A program made the translations under genes and the position numbers. A model generated the notes under the pieces. That model saw nothing but the letters and a program-made list of their open reading frames with translations. It searched no databases and was not told the origin of the DNA. From NCBI RefSeq assembly GCF_001422405.1, contig NZ_LMMV01000025.1, positions 297,708-361,707 of the forward strand: a stretch of DNA of 64,000 nucleotides. The letters are read 5' to 3'. Positions within the stretch are counted from its first letter, which is position 1. Each line of letters opens with the position of its first letter. Below are positions 28,355 through 35,937 of the stretch, in pieces. Source of the DNA: Pseudorhodoferax sp. Leaf267 (GTDB lineage: Bacteria; Pseudomonadota; Gammaproteobacteria; Burkholderiales; Burkholderiaceae_C).

Positions 28355-28666
28355 CAGGCTCAGCAGCGAATACAGCAGCGAGCCGATCAATGCCGCACCG
28401 AAGCCCGTGACCTGGAAGCTGGCCAGCAGGCCGGACGCCGCCCAGAACATCAGCGCGTTGATGACGAACAGGAACAGGCCCAGCGTGACCACCGTGACCG
28501 GCAGCGTCAGCACCACCAGCACAGGCCGCACGACGGTGTTGAGCAGGCCGATGACAAACGCGGCGATCAATGCCGAGCCGAAGCCCGGCACCTGCACGCC
28601 GCTGTAGATCTGGGCCACGGCCAGCAAAGCCACGGCGCTCAGCAGCCATTTGACGAGGAGTTTCAT
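28313..28666 (-). CDS. Small four-span membrane protein, phage-holin-4-2-like (PF04020 type)
   Basis: A 117-residue protein with four hydrophobic segments: VKWLLSAVALLAVAQIYSGVQVPGF, a conserved ALIAAFVIGLLNTVVRPVLVVLTLPVTVVTLGLFLFVINALMFW, and a last span GFGAALIGSLLYSLLSLLIDVAL. It fits the family named for similarity to phage holins but found on ordinary chromosomes with no known function. No phage genes are nearby, so I do not call it a prophage remnant. The last 42 bp overlap the converging bepA-like gene. Confidence 0.9.
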   Translation of the reverse strand: MKLLVKWLLSAVALLAVAQIYSGVQVPGFGSALIAAFVIGLLNTVVRPVLVVLTLPVTVVTLGLFLFVINALMFWAASGLLASFQVTGFGAALIGSLLYSLLSLLIDVALERLFLHK

Positions 28667-28690
28667 GGCTGCATTGTGGCGCTGGTGGCC

Positions 28691-29170
28691 CTACTCGAAG
28701 CCCAGCACGAGCAGCATGCCGATGCCCGCGACGGCGCCGGGCAGCGTCCATGGCGGCTGCTTGCCGGCCTGGGGCGCGGCTGGCGCGATGGGCTGCATGT
28801 CGTGGCCCAGCTTGGGGCGGCGCCCGTCCAGCACGTGCGCCCCGCGGTACTCGGCTTCGAGCTGGGCACTCAGGTCGACCAGCGGCCCCTTGGCCAGCAC
28901 CTCGGTCACGCGGTCGCCGCGCTGGCGCAGCCCGGGTGCGACCTCGCCGAAGACCTTCTCGGACCACTTGGCGCGCCAGTTTTCGCGGGCGCTGTGGCTG
29001 ACCCACTTGCTGATGCGGTGCGTCATGCGGGGTGCGCAGGCCACCAGGACCCAGTGCGTGGCGGCTGCCTGCGGCCTCGGTGCCCCGGCCTGCTCGGGCG
29101 CAGTGCACAGCGCCGCCAGCTGTTGCCTGGCATAGGCCGCGTCGTCGATGTACACGATGATGGTCTGCAT
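28691..29170 (-). CDS. Hypothetical protein with C-terminal membrane anchor
   Basis: A 159-residue protein. MQTIIVYIDDAAYARQQLAAL, ATHWVLVACAPRMTHRISKWVSHSARENW and VTEVLAKGPLVDLSAQLEAEY suggest an alpha/beta fold faintly like universal stress proteins. After a proline/alanine linker, residues about 140-158 (LPGAVAGIGMLLVLGFE) form a hydrophobic tail that could anchor it. Function unknown. It lies 83 bp downstream of terC on the same strand and 24 bp upstream of the holin-like gene, so the three may be co-transcribed. Confidence 0.75.
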   Translation of the reverse strand: MQTIIVYIDDAAYARQQLAALCTAPEQAGAPRPQAAATHWVLVACAPRMTHRISKWVSHSARENWRAKWSEKVFGEVAPGLRQRGDRVTEVLAKGPLVDLSAQLEAEYRGAHVLDGRRPKLGHDMQPIAPAAPQAGKQPPWTLPGAVAGIGMLLVLGFE

Positions 29171-29204
29171 GGGGCTCCTCGTCGGCGGGTTGGGGGAGAA
29201 GGCC

Positions 29205-29226
29205 CGGGGCTGCCGCCGCAGCCCCG
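29205..29226 (-). terminator. GC-rich hairpin between terC and the hypothetical gene
   Basis: CGGGGCTGC-CGCC-GCAGCCCCG is a perfect 9-bp stem with a 4-nt loop about 28 bp after the terC stop. No U-run follows, so termination is likely partial at best, or the hairpin may protect the mRNA end. Confidence 0.4.
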
Positions 29227-29253
29227 GTGCCCGGGCGCACGCGCCCGCCTTGC

Positions 29254-29943
29254 TCAGGCCGGTTGCTGCTTGACGGCCTGGCGACGCTCGTTCAGCCAGC
29301 CCAGGCCCAGCACGCCGGCGATGACGGCGGCCGTGAGGCCCCAGCGCAAGGCCGGGTTGTCCGTGAACACCGAGCCTAGCACCGGCTCGTTGATGATCAT
29401 CTTGGCAGCCGTGAAGGCCAGCACCGCCGCACCGATCTTGATGATGGCGGGGAAGCGTTCCACCAGCTTGAGCACCATCGTGCTGCCGAACACCACGATG
29501 GGCACGCTGATCAAGAGGCCGATCACGACCAGGTCCATGGAGCCGTGGGCCGCGCCGGCCACGCCGAGCACGTTGTCCACGCCCATCAGCGCGTCGGCGA
29601 TCACGATGGTCTTCATCGCGCCCCAGAAGGTGCTGGCGCCCGGGCCCTGGTGCTCGTCGTCCCCGTGGTTGTCGGCCAGCAGCTTGTAGGCGATCCAGAC
29701 CAGGCCGATGCCGCCGACGAGCATCAGGCCGGGGACTTTCAGCAGCCAGACCACGCCGATCGTCATGACCGCACGCACGCCAATGGCACCGACCGTGCCC
29801 CAGATGATGGCCTTCTTCTGCAGGTGCGGCGGCAGGCTGCGCGAGGCCAGTGCGATCACGATCGCGTTGTCGCCGGCCAGGACCAGGTCGATGAGAATGA
29901 TGGCCAGCAGGGCGGACCACCAGGCGGTTGACATGAACTCCAT
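29254..29943 (-). CDS. TerC-family integral membrane protein (probable Mn2+ exporter)
   Basis: A 229-residue protein with about seven spans. MEFMSTAWWSALLAIILIDLVLAGDNAIVIALASRSLPP and ADALMGVDNVLGVAGAAHGS hold the acidic metal-site motifs (DLVLAGDNAIV, MGVDNVL) of TerC/Alx/YkoY proteins, which export manganese or protect exoenzyme metalation. Start 29943 is chosen because GGAGAG lies 8 nt upstream; this same ribosome site is sequestered by the hairpin below. A yybP-ykoY riboswitch precedes it, pointing strongly to manganese control rather than tellurite resistance. Further upstream in-frame ATGs (29976) lie within the leader. Confidence 0.93.
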   Translation of the reverse strand: MEFMSTAWWSALLAIILIDLVLAGDNAIVIALASRSLPPHLQKKAIIWGTVGAIGVRAVMTIGVVWLLKVPGLMLVGGIGLVWIAYKLLADNHGDDEHQGPGASTFWGAMKTIVIADALMGVDNVLGVAGAAHGSMDLVVIGLLISVPIVVFGSTMVLKLVERFPAIIKIGAAVLAFTAAKMIINEPVLGSVFTDNPALRWGLTAAVIAGVLGLGWLNERRQAVKQQPA

Positions 29944-29952
29944 GAAAAAACT

Positions 29953-30000
29953 CTCCGTGTTGACATCGATGGACAACCGAAAACAGACAAGTCAACGGAG
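29953..30000 (-). promoter_or_regulatory. Ribosome-site-sequestering hairpin (riboswitch expression platform) before terC
   Basis: In the mRNA, CTCCGTTGAC (29991-30000) can pair with GTCAACACGGAG (29953-29964), forming ten base pairs with a 2-nt bulge. This covers the GGAGAG ribosome site of terC. Manganese binding to the upstream aptamer would be expected to free it. There is no U-run, so translational rather than transcriptional control is inferred. Confidence 0.65.
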
Positions 30001-30057
30001 CTGGTGATTGCCGGGAACCACAAGCGCACTTCGACCAACCCTGCTTCAGGTGCTGAT

Positions 30058-30206
30058 CGAAGGTCTTGCTCGGCATGTAGGAATGCGATCTGTGCCCGAC
30101 CCGCCGGAAGTTGTGCTTCGTATTGACGGCTTGGTCGATGCCCGCTGCAGCCGTGGCCCTTGCGTGCGGCCTGCATGTTGCGTCGGGCGGGAGCTACTCC
30201 CCTTCG
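30058..30206 (-). ncRNA. yybP-ykoY manganese riboswitch aptamer
   Basis: On the minus strand the element opens with CGAAGGGGAGTAGC and closes with GCAAGACCTTCG, so P1 (CGAAGG at 30201-30206 pairs with CCTTCG at 30058-30063) encloses the two conserved loops GGGGAGTAG (30194-30202) and GCAAGACC (30062-30069). The internal GCCGTCAATACG also matches the family's conserved GTCAAT block. These are the Mn2+-binding signatures of yybP-ykoY RNAs, known upstream of alx, mntP and ykoY. It is about 149 nt long and lies directly before a TerC gene. Confidence 0.9.
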
Positions 30207-30214
30207 TGGGGCGG

Positions 30215-30244
30215 ATTACAGCATTGACATTTGCACACAGCCAA
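30215..30244 (-). promoter_or_regulatory. Sigma-70-type promoter of the riboswitch-terC transcript
   Basis: TTGGCT (30239-30244) and TGTAAT (30215-30220) on the minus strand are 18 bp apart. The predicted start point falls just before the 5' end of the aptamer P1 helix, which supports both calls. The remaining stretch 30245-30348 toward the divergent gene shows no other clear signal. Confidence 0.6.
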
Positions 30245-30348
30245 GCCCTTGAGCGGGCTGGGGAATAGCGCTTGACGCGCCCGTTTCGGTGCCGGTCAGG
30301 GGCATTGCGGCGGCGCTATCATGCGCGACCCTTTCGTCCAGCGTCTCC

Positions 30349-30786
30349 ATGGCAGGCATCCACATCACTGACATCGAAGCCGCCATCAACTACTGGCGCG
30401 AGCGCACGCCCTCGCCCGATGGCATCACGCTGGGGCCGGAGCTGCGGGCCCTGGCCGAGGTCTATGCGCTGATGGTGTACTACCACGAGGACGAGGCCGA
30501 CGAGCGGACCCTGCCTGCACCCGCCAAGACGGCCTGGCTGGCGTGGTATGCCACGCAGCCGGACACGCCCTGCATCGCGATCTGCTCGACCAGCCAGGGC
30601 GACGACGAATGCAAGGGCTGCGGCCGCAGCTTCGAGGAGGTGCAGCTGTGGCCCGAGATGACACCGGCCGAGAAGCGTGCCACCTGGCGCCGCATCACGC
30701 TGGTGGGCGACGCCTGGCGCTTCAACCGCTACGCCGAGCGGGCCGGGCCGGCTGCCAAGGCCGAAGACGACAGCGCCCCGGCCTGA
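30349..30786 (+). CDS. DUF3717/DUF1289 two-domain protein with a four-cysteine zinc-type motif
   Basis: A 145-residue protein. The N-terminal half (ITDIEAAINYWRERTPSPDGITLGPELRALAEVYALMV) corresponds to the DUF3717 family of betaproteobacteria. The second half carries TPCIAICSTSQGDDECKGCGRSFEEV, a C-x3-C-x8-C-x2-C cluster (Cys75, 79, 88, 91) typical of DUF1289, probably binding zinc. Function is unknown; DUF1289 proteins are small and often linked to RNA or metabolism genes. It converges on yaeQ with zero gap between the two stops. Confidence 0.88.
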   Translation: MAGIHITDIEAAINYWRERTPSPDGITLGPELRALAEVYALMVYYHEDEADERTLPAPAKTAWLAWYATQPDTPCIAICSTSQGDDECKGCGRSFEEVQLWPEMTPAEKRATWRRITLVGDAWRFNRYAERAGPAAKAEDDSAPA

Positions 30787-31350
30787 TCAGGGCATCAGCT
30801 TTTCACACGCGACTTCGACGCTGGTGCTGGCGTCCGACAGCATCAACTGCCCGTCCTGCACCGTGGCCTGCAACTGCATGCTGCGCTGGGCCATCGCGGC
30901 CAGTGCCTGGCTGCTGGCGGTGGACATGCGCCACACCGTGAGATTGCGCAGGCGCGAAAGCTTGCCCTGGATGGCCTGCCACCAGATCTCGGCCGAGGAC
31001 TGGTAGGCGTAGACCACCACCTGGTCGGCCTTGCCGCAGGCCTTCGCCAGCGGCCGGTCTTCCGGCAGGCCCACCTCGATCCACAGCCGCGGCCGGCCCG
31101 TGTAGTCGCGCAAGCTGACGTCCGGGTCTTCCGGGTCGGACAGGCCGGCGCCGAAGGCAAGCAGGCCGTTACCTTCGCAGACGGTCTGCAGCGCATGCGC
31201 GTTCAGTGCCAGCGCAGCCAGGCGCACCATCATGCGTTCGTCGGTCTCGCTCGGGTGGCGCGCCAGCGTGAAGTTGTGGTCGGCGTAGTAGCCGTGCTCG
31301 ATGTCGGCGATCGACAGGTTGGCCTTGAAGACCGTGGACTTGATGGCCAT
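30787..31350 (-). CDS. yaeQ: YaeQ-family protein
   Basis: A 187-residue protein matching YaeQ end to end: MAIKSTVFKANLSIADIEHGYYADHNFTLARHPSETDERMMVRLAAL, then GLSDPEDPDVSLRDYTGRPRLWIEVGLPEDRPLAKACGKADQVVVYAY. The PD...(IEVG)..K layout is the PD-(D/E)XK nuclease-like fold described for YaeQ. In E. coli it suppresses loss of RfaH; its precise biochemical role is unsettled. It follows purB by 10 bp on the same strand, so the two are likely co-transcribed. Confidence 0.96.
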   Translation of the reverse strand: MAIKSTVFKANLSIADIEHGYYADHNFTLARHPSETDERMMVRLAALALNAHALQTVCEGNGLLAFGAGLSDPEDPDVSLRDYTGRPRLWIEVGLPEDRPLAKACGKADQVVVYAYQSSAEIWWQAIQGKLSRLRNLTVWRMSTASSQALAAMAQRSMQLQATVQDGQLMLSDASTSVEVACEKLMP

Positions 31351-31360
31351 CGGGCTGCGT

Positions 31361-32740
31361 TCAGACCCGGCGCGCGAGTTCGACCGCCTTGCCGATGTAG
31401 CTGCCCGGCGTCATGGCGATCAGGCGTTCCTTCTCGGCGTCGGGGATCTCCAGCGAGCGGATAAGCCCGTGCAGGTCGTCGGCCGTCACGGTCTTGCCGC
31501 GCGTGGCGGCCTTCAGCGCTTCGTAGGCACCCTGCACGCCATAGCGGCGCATCACGGTCTGGATCGGCTCGGCCAGCACTTCCCAGGACTGGTCCAGGTC
31601 GGCGGCCAGTGCCTCGCGGTTCAGTTCGAGCTTGCCCATGCCGGTCATCAGCGACTGGTAGGCCAGCACCGCGTAGCCCAGCGCCACGCCCATGTTGCGC
31701 AGCACGGTGGAGTCCGTCAGGTCGCGCTGCCAGCGGCTGATCGGCAGCTTGTCGCTCAGGTGGCGCAGCATGGCATTGGCCAGGCCCAGGTTGCCCTCGG
31801 CGTTCTCGAAGTCGATCGGATTGACCTTGTGCGGCATCGTCGACGAGCCGATCTCGCCTTCCTTGAGCCGCTGCTTGAAGTAGCCCAGGCTGATGTAGCC
31901 CCAGACGTCGCGCGACCAGTCGATGAGGATGGTGTTGGCACGGGCCACGGAATCGAACAGCTCGGCCATGTAGTCGTGCGGCTCGATCTGGATGCTGAAC
32001 GGCTGGAAGGTGATGCCCAGGCCCAGCGGCTCGGGCGTCTCGATGACCTTGCGGCTGAAGGCTTCCCAGTCGAAGTCGGGCCAGGCCGACAGGTGCGCGT
32101 TGTAGTTGCCGACGGCGCCGTTCATCTTCGCCAGCAAGGCCACGCCGGCGATGTTGGCACGGGCCTTTTCCAGGCGCTTGAGCACGTTGGCCACTTCCTT
32201 GCCGACCGTGGTCGGGCTGGCCGTCTGGCCATGGGTGCGCGCCAGCATGGGCACGTCCGCAAAGGCCAGCGCCATCTCGCGCAGCTTGGCGATGATGCCG
32301 TCCAGCGCCGGCAACAGCACCGTGCCGCGCGCGGCCTTGAGCTGCAATGCATGGCTGGTGTTGTTGATGTCTTCGCTGGTGCAGGCGAAGTGCACGAACT
32401 CCTTGGCCGCCATGAGCTCGGGCCGGGCCTCGAACTTGGACTTGATCCAGTACTCCACGGCCTTCACGTCGTGGTTGGTGATCTTCTCTTCCTGCTTGAT
32501 CGCCTGCGCATCGGCTTCGCTGAAGTTCTTCACCAGGCCCAGCAGGTAGGTGCGCGCGCCCGGGCTCAGCGGCTTGAATTCCTCGAAGCCGGCATCGCTG
32601 AGCGCGATGAACCAGGCGATCTCGACCTGCACGCGGCGGTGCATGAAGCCGTGTTCGCTCATCAAAGGGCGCAGGGCCGTGAGTTTGGCTGCGTAGCGGC
32701 CGTCCAGCGGGGACAGCGCGGATATCGTCGAGAAGCTCAT
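31361..32740 (-). CDS. purB: Adenylosuccinate lyase
   Basis: A 459-residue enzyme of purine biosynthesis that cleaves SAICAR and adenylosuccinate. MSFSTISALSPLDGRYAAKLTALRPLMSEHGF is the typical PurB N-terminus of proteobacteria, the flexible catalytic loop GSSTMPHKVNPIDFENAEGN lies near residue 295, and ARTHGQTASPTTVGKE holds a catalytic histidine. Length equals E. coli PurB (456). The start at 32740 has matching family N-termini. Divergent from a GST gene (108 bp between them). Confidence 0.98.
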   Translation of the reverse strand: MSFSTISALSPLDGRYAAKLTALRPLMSEHGFMHRRVQVEIAWFIALSDAGFEEFKPLSPGARTYLLGLVKNFSEADAQAIKQEEKITNHDVKAVEYWIKSKFEARPELMAAKEFVHFACTSEDINNTSHALQLKAARGTVLLPALDGIIAKLREMALAFADVPMLARTHGQTASPTTVGKEVANVLKRLEKARANIAGVALLAKMNGAVGNYNAHLSAWPDFDWEAFSRKVIETPEPLGLGITFQPFSIQIEPHDYMAELFDSVARANTILIDWSRDVWGYISLGYFKQRLKEGEIGSSTMPHKVNPIDFENAEGNLGLANAMLRHLSDKLPISRWQRDLTDSTVLRNMGVALGYAVLAYQSLMTGMGKLELNREALAADLDQSWEVLAEPIQTVMRRYGVQGAYEALKAATRGKTVTADDLHGLIRSLEIPDAEKERLIAMTPGSYIGKAVELARRV

Positions 32741-32848
32741 GGGGCGGGATTGTAGGTTGCGCACCACGCCCAGCCGGGGTCGGAGCCCGGCGCCTAGAAT
32801 CGTTTGGACCGGGGCTTTCCGCCCAGGCGGTTTCCAAGACCCATGCCC

Positions 32849-33466
32849 ATGAAATTGATCGGATCTCTGACCAGCCCTTATGTGCGCAAGGTGCGCATCG
32901 TCATGGCCGAGAAAAAGCTGGACTACCAGTTCATCCGCGAGGACGTCTGGGCCGATGCGACCACGATCTCCAGCTCCAACCCCCTGGGCAAGGTGCCCTG
33001 CCTGGTCATGGAAGGCGGCGAGGCGGTGTTCGATTCGCGCGTGATCGTGGAGTACCTGGACACGCTGTCGCCCGTGGGCCGGTTGATCCCCACCCAGGGC
33101 CGTGAGCGCGCCGAGGTCAAGACCTGGGAAGCACTGGCCGATGGCGTCATGGACGCCGGCCTGCTGGCCCGCATGGAAGCCACCTGGGTGCACCGCGCCG
33201 ACAGCGAGCGCAGCCAGGCCTGGATCGACCGCCAGCTCGGCAAGATCACGACCGGGCTCAAGGCCATCAGCCAGGGCCTGGGCGACAAGGCCTATTGCAG
33301 CGGCATCCACCTGAGCCTGTCCGACATCGCGGTCGGCTGCGCACTGGGCTGGCTGGAATTCCGTTTCCCCGACATTGCCTGGCGCAACACGCACCCGAAC
33401 CTGGCGCGTCTGCAGGACAAGCTCATGCAGCGCCAGAGCTTCCAGGACACGCAACCCACCGCTTGA
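32849..33466 (+). CDS. Glutathione S-transferase family protein
   Basis: A 205-residue GST. The thioredoxin-fold N-terminus MKLIGSLTSPYVRKVRIVMAEKKLDYQF carries the Ser9-Pro-Tyr motif, NPLGKVPCLVMEGGEAVFDSRVIVEYL is the glutathione-binding cis-Pro and Ser/Asp segment, and the C-terminal helical domain (LSLSDIAVGCALGWLEFRFPDIAW) has the N-capping box. Start 32849 is preferred; an ATG at 32843 would add Met-Pro. Substrate unknown. It is the second glutathione-linked protein in this window, after gor. Confidence 0.94.
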   Translation: MKLIGSLTSPYVRKVRIVMAEKKLDYQFIREDVWADATTISSSNPLGKVPCLVMEGGEAVFDSRVIVEYLDTLSPVGRLIPTQGRERAEVKTWEALADGVMDAGLLARMEATWVHRADSERSQAWIDRQLGKITTGLKAISQGLGDKAYCSGIHLSLSDIAVGCALGWLEFRFPDIAWRNTHPNLARLQDKLMQRQSFQDTQPTA

Positions 33467-33791
33467 GCACGCCTTCTCCGGCGTGGAAGGGTGCAAGACG
33501 AAAGGCTGCGAAGCGCCCCGGGGGGAACGAGGGGGGAGGGAGGAGGAGGAGAACCACCCCGGGATTGCAACCGCGCCACACAGAGGGGGCCGGAAGGCTT
33601 CGCAGCGAAAACTGTTGGCGGCACCAGGCACCGCCCCCACATGGAGGCCCGTTTCCGGCCGGAAGTTCCAGCCCGCCGGCGCCGCTGCCGGTAAATAAAT
33701 GTGAAGCTGCGCCGGCCCGCGCGCGGCAAGGGTTTTGCTAGGGCGCGCACAATGCCCTGCCTAGAATGCAGGTCTTCATCCTGACACCGCC
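33467..33791. other. 325-bp intergenic region with purine-rich tract and long inverted repeat
   Basis: No gene is supported. It contains an almost pure G/A run on the plus strand (33520-33552), and a perfect 10-bp inverted repeat GCTGCGAAGC (33505-33514) and GCTTCGCAGC (33597-33606), 82 bp apart. Such palindromes recur as intergenic elements in this group of bacteria, so it may be a repetitive element; only a genome-wide search could tell. Confidence 0.45.
33468..33485 (+). terminator. Short hairpin after the GST gene
   Basis: CACGCC-TTCTCC-GGCGTG is a 6-bp stem with a 6-nt loop beginning 2 bp after the GST stop, without a U-run. A weak terminator or mRNA end hairpin at most. Confidence 0.35.
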
Positions 33792-34640
33792 ATGCTGTAT
33801 CCCGAACTCTTCCGACAACTCGAAGCCGTGCGCTGGAACATGGAACACGATGTGCCGTGGAGCCAGTTCGACGCGTCCCTCTTGTCCGACGAGCAGGCGC
33901 AAACGATCAAGATGAACGCAATCACCGAGTGGTCGGCGCTGCCGGCCACCGAGATGTTCCTGCGCGACAACATCCACGACAGCGACTTCTCGGCCTTCAT
34001 CTCGGTGTGGTTCTTCGAGGAGCAGAAGCACTCGCTGGTGCTGATGGAATACCTGCGCCGCTTCCGCCCCGAGCTCGTGCCCACCGAGGACGAGCTGCAC
34101 GAGGTGCGCTTCGAGTTCGATCCGGCCCCTGCGCTGGAGACGCTGATGCTGCATTTCTGTGGCGAGATCCGGCTCAACCACTGGTACCGGCGCGCCAGCG
34201 AATGGCACACCGAGCCGGTCATCAAGAACATCTACAGCAAGTTGAGCCAGGACGAGGCGCGCCACGGCGGCGCCTACCTGCGCTACATGAAGCGCGCCAT
34301 CCAGAACGTGGGCAACGAGGCCCGCACGGCCTTCACCAAGGTCGGCGTGCTGATGGCCAGCGCGCGCCGCACGGCGCAGGCGCTGCACCCGACCAACCTG
34401 CATGTGAACGAAAGCCTGTTCCCGCGTGACACCATCCAGTCGCGCCTGCCCAACCCCGAGTGGCTGGAGCACTGGCTGGACGAACAGATCAAGTTCGACG
34501 CTGTCTGGGAAGGCAAGGTCGTCGACCGCATCCTGCACAACCTGAGCCTGCTGATGGACCGCAGTTTCAAGACCGTGCAGGAGCTGAACCGCTACCGCAA
34601 GGAAATCGGCCGCGAAGGCCAGGCGCCGGCTGCAGCCTGA
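33792..34640 (+). CDS. Ferritin-like diiron protein (acyl-ACP desaturase-like)
   Basis: A 282-residue helical protein. Two carboxylate-histidine motifs are visible: FFEEQKHSLVL (ExxH) near residue 75 and SKLSQDEARHGGAY (ExxH) near residue 160, with matching glutamates in ATEMF and GEIRLNHWY. This E...ExxH...E...ExxH layout is that of non-haem diiron oxygenases and ferritins, closest to acyl-ACP desaturases and related oxidases. No transmembrane span. Substrate unknown. The gene has its own intergenic region and converges on the HD-GYP-like gene (10 bp apart). Confidence 0.82.
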   Translation: MLYPELFRQLEAVRWNMEHDVPWSQFDASLLSDEQAQTIKMNAITEWSALPATEMFLRDNIHDSDFSAFISVWFFEEQKHSLVLMEYLRRFRPELVPTEDELHEVRFEFDPAPALETLMLHFCGEIRLNHWYRRASEWHTEPVIKNIYSKLSQDEARHGGAYLRYMKRAIQNVGNEARTAFTKVGVLMASARRTAQALHPTNLHVNESLFPRDTIQSRLPNPEWLEHWLDEQIKFDAVWEGKVVDRILHNLSLLMDRSFKTVQELNRYRKEIGREGQAPAAA

Positions 34641-34650
34641 GCGCGCGCCT

Positions 34651-35856
34651 TCAGATCAGCGCCAGCACCCGGTCCAGCGACACCTGGACCTTCACGTCGC
34701 GCTGCGGCACGCTGGCCGTGATCTTGTAGCCCGGCAGGCCGGTGTCCCGGATGATCATCTCGCCCGTCGGCATGCCGGCACGGTTCACGACCACGGCCAC
34801 TTTTGGGGTGCTGGTGTTCTTGCCGCGCTGGATCACCACGGCCAGCTCGTTGCTGGCCAGCCGCACGTACAGCCCCGGTGAGTACACGCCGACTGCCTTG
34901 ATCAGCGCCGCGCCGGCATCGTCGACCTGGTGCTCCTCGTCGAAGTAGCAGCCCTGCATCGCGGCCGAGGTCGACATCGGCGTGCGCGACACACGCGGTG
35001 CCAGCCGGCTCGTGAACATGTCGGCGCGCTGGATCAGCCGCGCGATGCGCAGTGCCGGCTTCTTGTCCGCCAGCGGGCCGGGCGCGCGGTCATGGTGGTG
35101 ACGCACGGCCAGCAGCCAGCGCTCGTCGGTCACGCCCAGCTCCAGCAGGCTGGCGAACGAGCGCTGCGCATGGCGCTCGATGGCATCGATCTGCTCGCTG
35201 GTCAGCGCCTGGGTCTGCACGGCCAGCTGGTCCTGCAACGCCGTCATGCTGATGTTCATGGTCAGCGCGGCCTTGCCCAGCGTCTCGTCCAGCTCCTCGG
35301 GCCACTGCAGCACGTCGCGCGCGGCCAGGCTGCAGACCACGTAGACCAGCATCGCGTGCGTGGCGCTGTACATGCGCAGTTCGGTGGCCGACAGGTGGAT
35401 CAGCGCGAACAGTGTTGCGTCCGGGTGGTGCTGCACCAGCTCCCGGAGCTCGGCATACAGCCTGTCCAGCCGCAGCAGGAAGTTCTCGCTGCCCACATCG
35501 CGCAGCAGCGCATGGGCGCGCGCCTGCAATTCCAGCCAGTCGGGCCGCGGCGGCTTTTCGGGGCGGGCGCGGGAGAACAGGTCCTCGGGTGCGATCTGCA
35601 CGTTCTGGATCTCGCCCAGCGTGCGCTCGCTGCGCAGCATGTTGTGCAGCTTGCCGACGTAGGCACGCTGGCGGTCGTCGCTGGCGTCCATGTCCACGCA
35701 CAGCGTCATGCCGCGCGAGGTCCAGTAGGTGATCTCGTCGCGCGAATGGATGACATAGCCACGCTGCGCAAGCAGCACGCCGCGTTCGGTCCGCAGCTCG
35801 AAGGGCAGGGGCTGGCCCATGCGGATCGTGGCGATGTCGACGGGAACGAGGTTCAT
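34651..35856 (-). CDS. HD-GYP-like protein with degenerate catalytic motif
   Basis: A 401-residue protein. N-terminal residues 1-100 (IRMGQPLPFELRTERGVLLAQRGYVIHSRDEI) resemble the domain preceding HD-GYP in Burkholderiales c-di-GMP proteins. The central region aligns with HD-GYP: ELRMYSATHAMLVYVVCSLAA (first histidine), LGKAALTMNISM where HD-GYP proteins have LLHDIGK, and DAIERHAQRSFASLLELGV, AVRHHHD. The HD pair is thus Met-Asn and the GYP region is not obvious, so catalysis is unlikely; it may be an effector. A C-terminal PilZ-like or unknown part follows. It starts at 35856 (MNLVPVDIATI). Confidence 0.8.
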   Translation of the reverse strand: MNLVPVDIATIRMGQPLPFELRTERGVLLAQRGYVIHSRDEITYWTSRGMTLCVDMDASDDRQRAYVGKLHNMLRSERTLGEIQNVQIAPEDLFSRARPEKPPRPDWLELQARAHALLRDVGSENFLLRLDRLYAELRELVQHHPDATLFALIHLSATELRMYSATHAMLVYVVCSLAARDVLQWPEELDETLGKAALTMNISMTALQDQLAVQTQALTSEQIDAIERHAQRSFASLLELGVTDERWLLAVRHHHDRAPGPLADKKPALRIARLIQRADMFTSRLAPRVSRTPMSTSAAMQGCYFDEEHQVDDAGAALIKAVGVYSPGLYVRLASNELAVVIQRGKNTSTPKVAVVVNRAGMPTGEMIIRDTGLPGYKITASVPQRDVKVQVSLDRVLALI

Positions 35857-35909
35857 GGTTGCGGCGATTATCCGAGGCGGCACCCAGCCGGACTTCAGCA
35901 AATAAAGGG

Positions 35910-35931
35910 AAAAGGCCCCGCTGTTCGGGCC
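35910..35931 (-). terminator. Rho-independent terminator after alkB
   Basis: On the minus strand GGCCC-(8 nt)-GGGCC is followed by TTTT. The hairpin lies 7 bp after the alkB stop and before the HD-GYP-like gene, so these two same-strand genes are probably separate transcripts. Confidence 0.6.
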
Positions 35932-35937
35932 GCTGGC

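Noticed and set aside
28313-28666. Phage-holin-like protein as evidence of a prophage
   Set aside because: The family is widespread on bacterial chromosomes and no phage structural, integrase or lysis genes are nearby.
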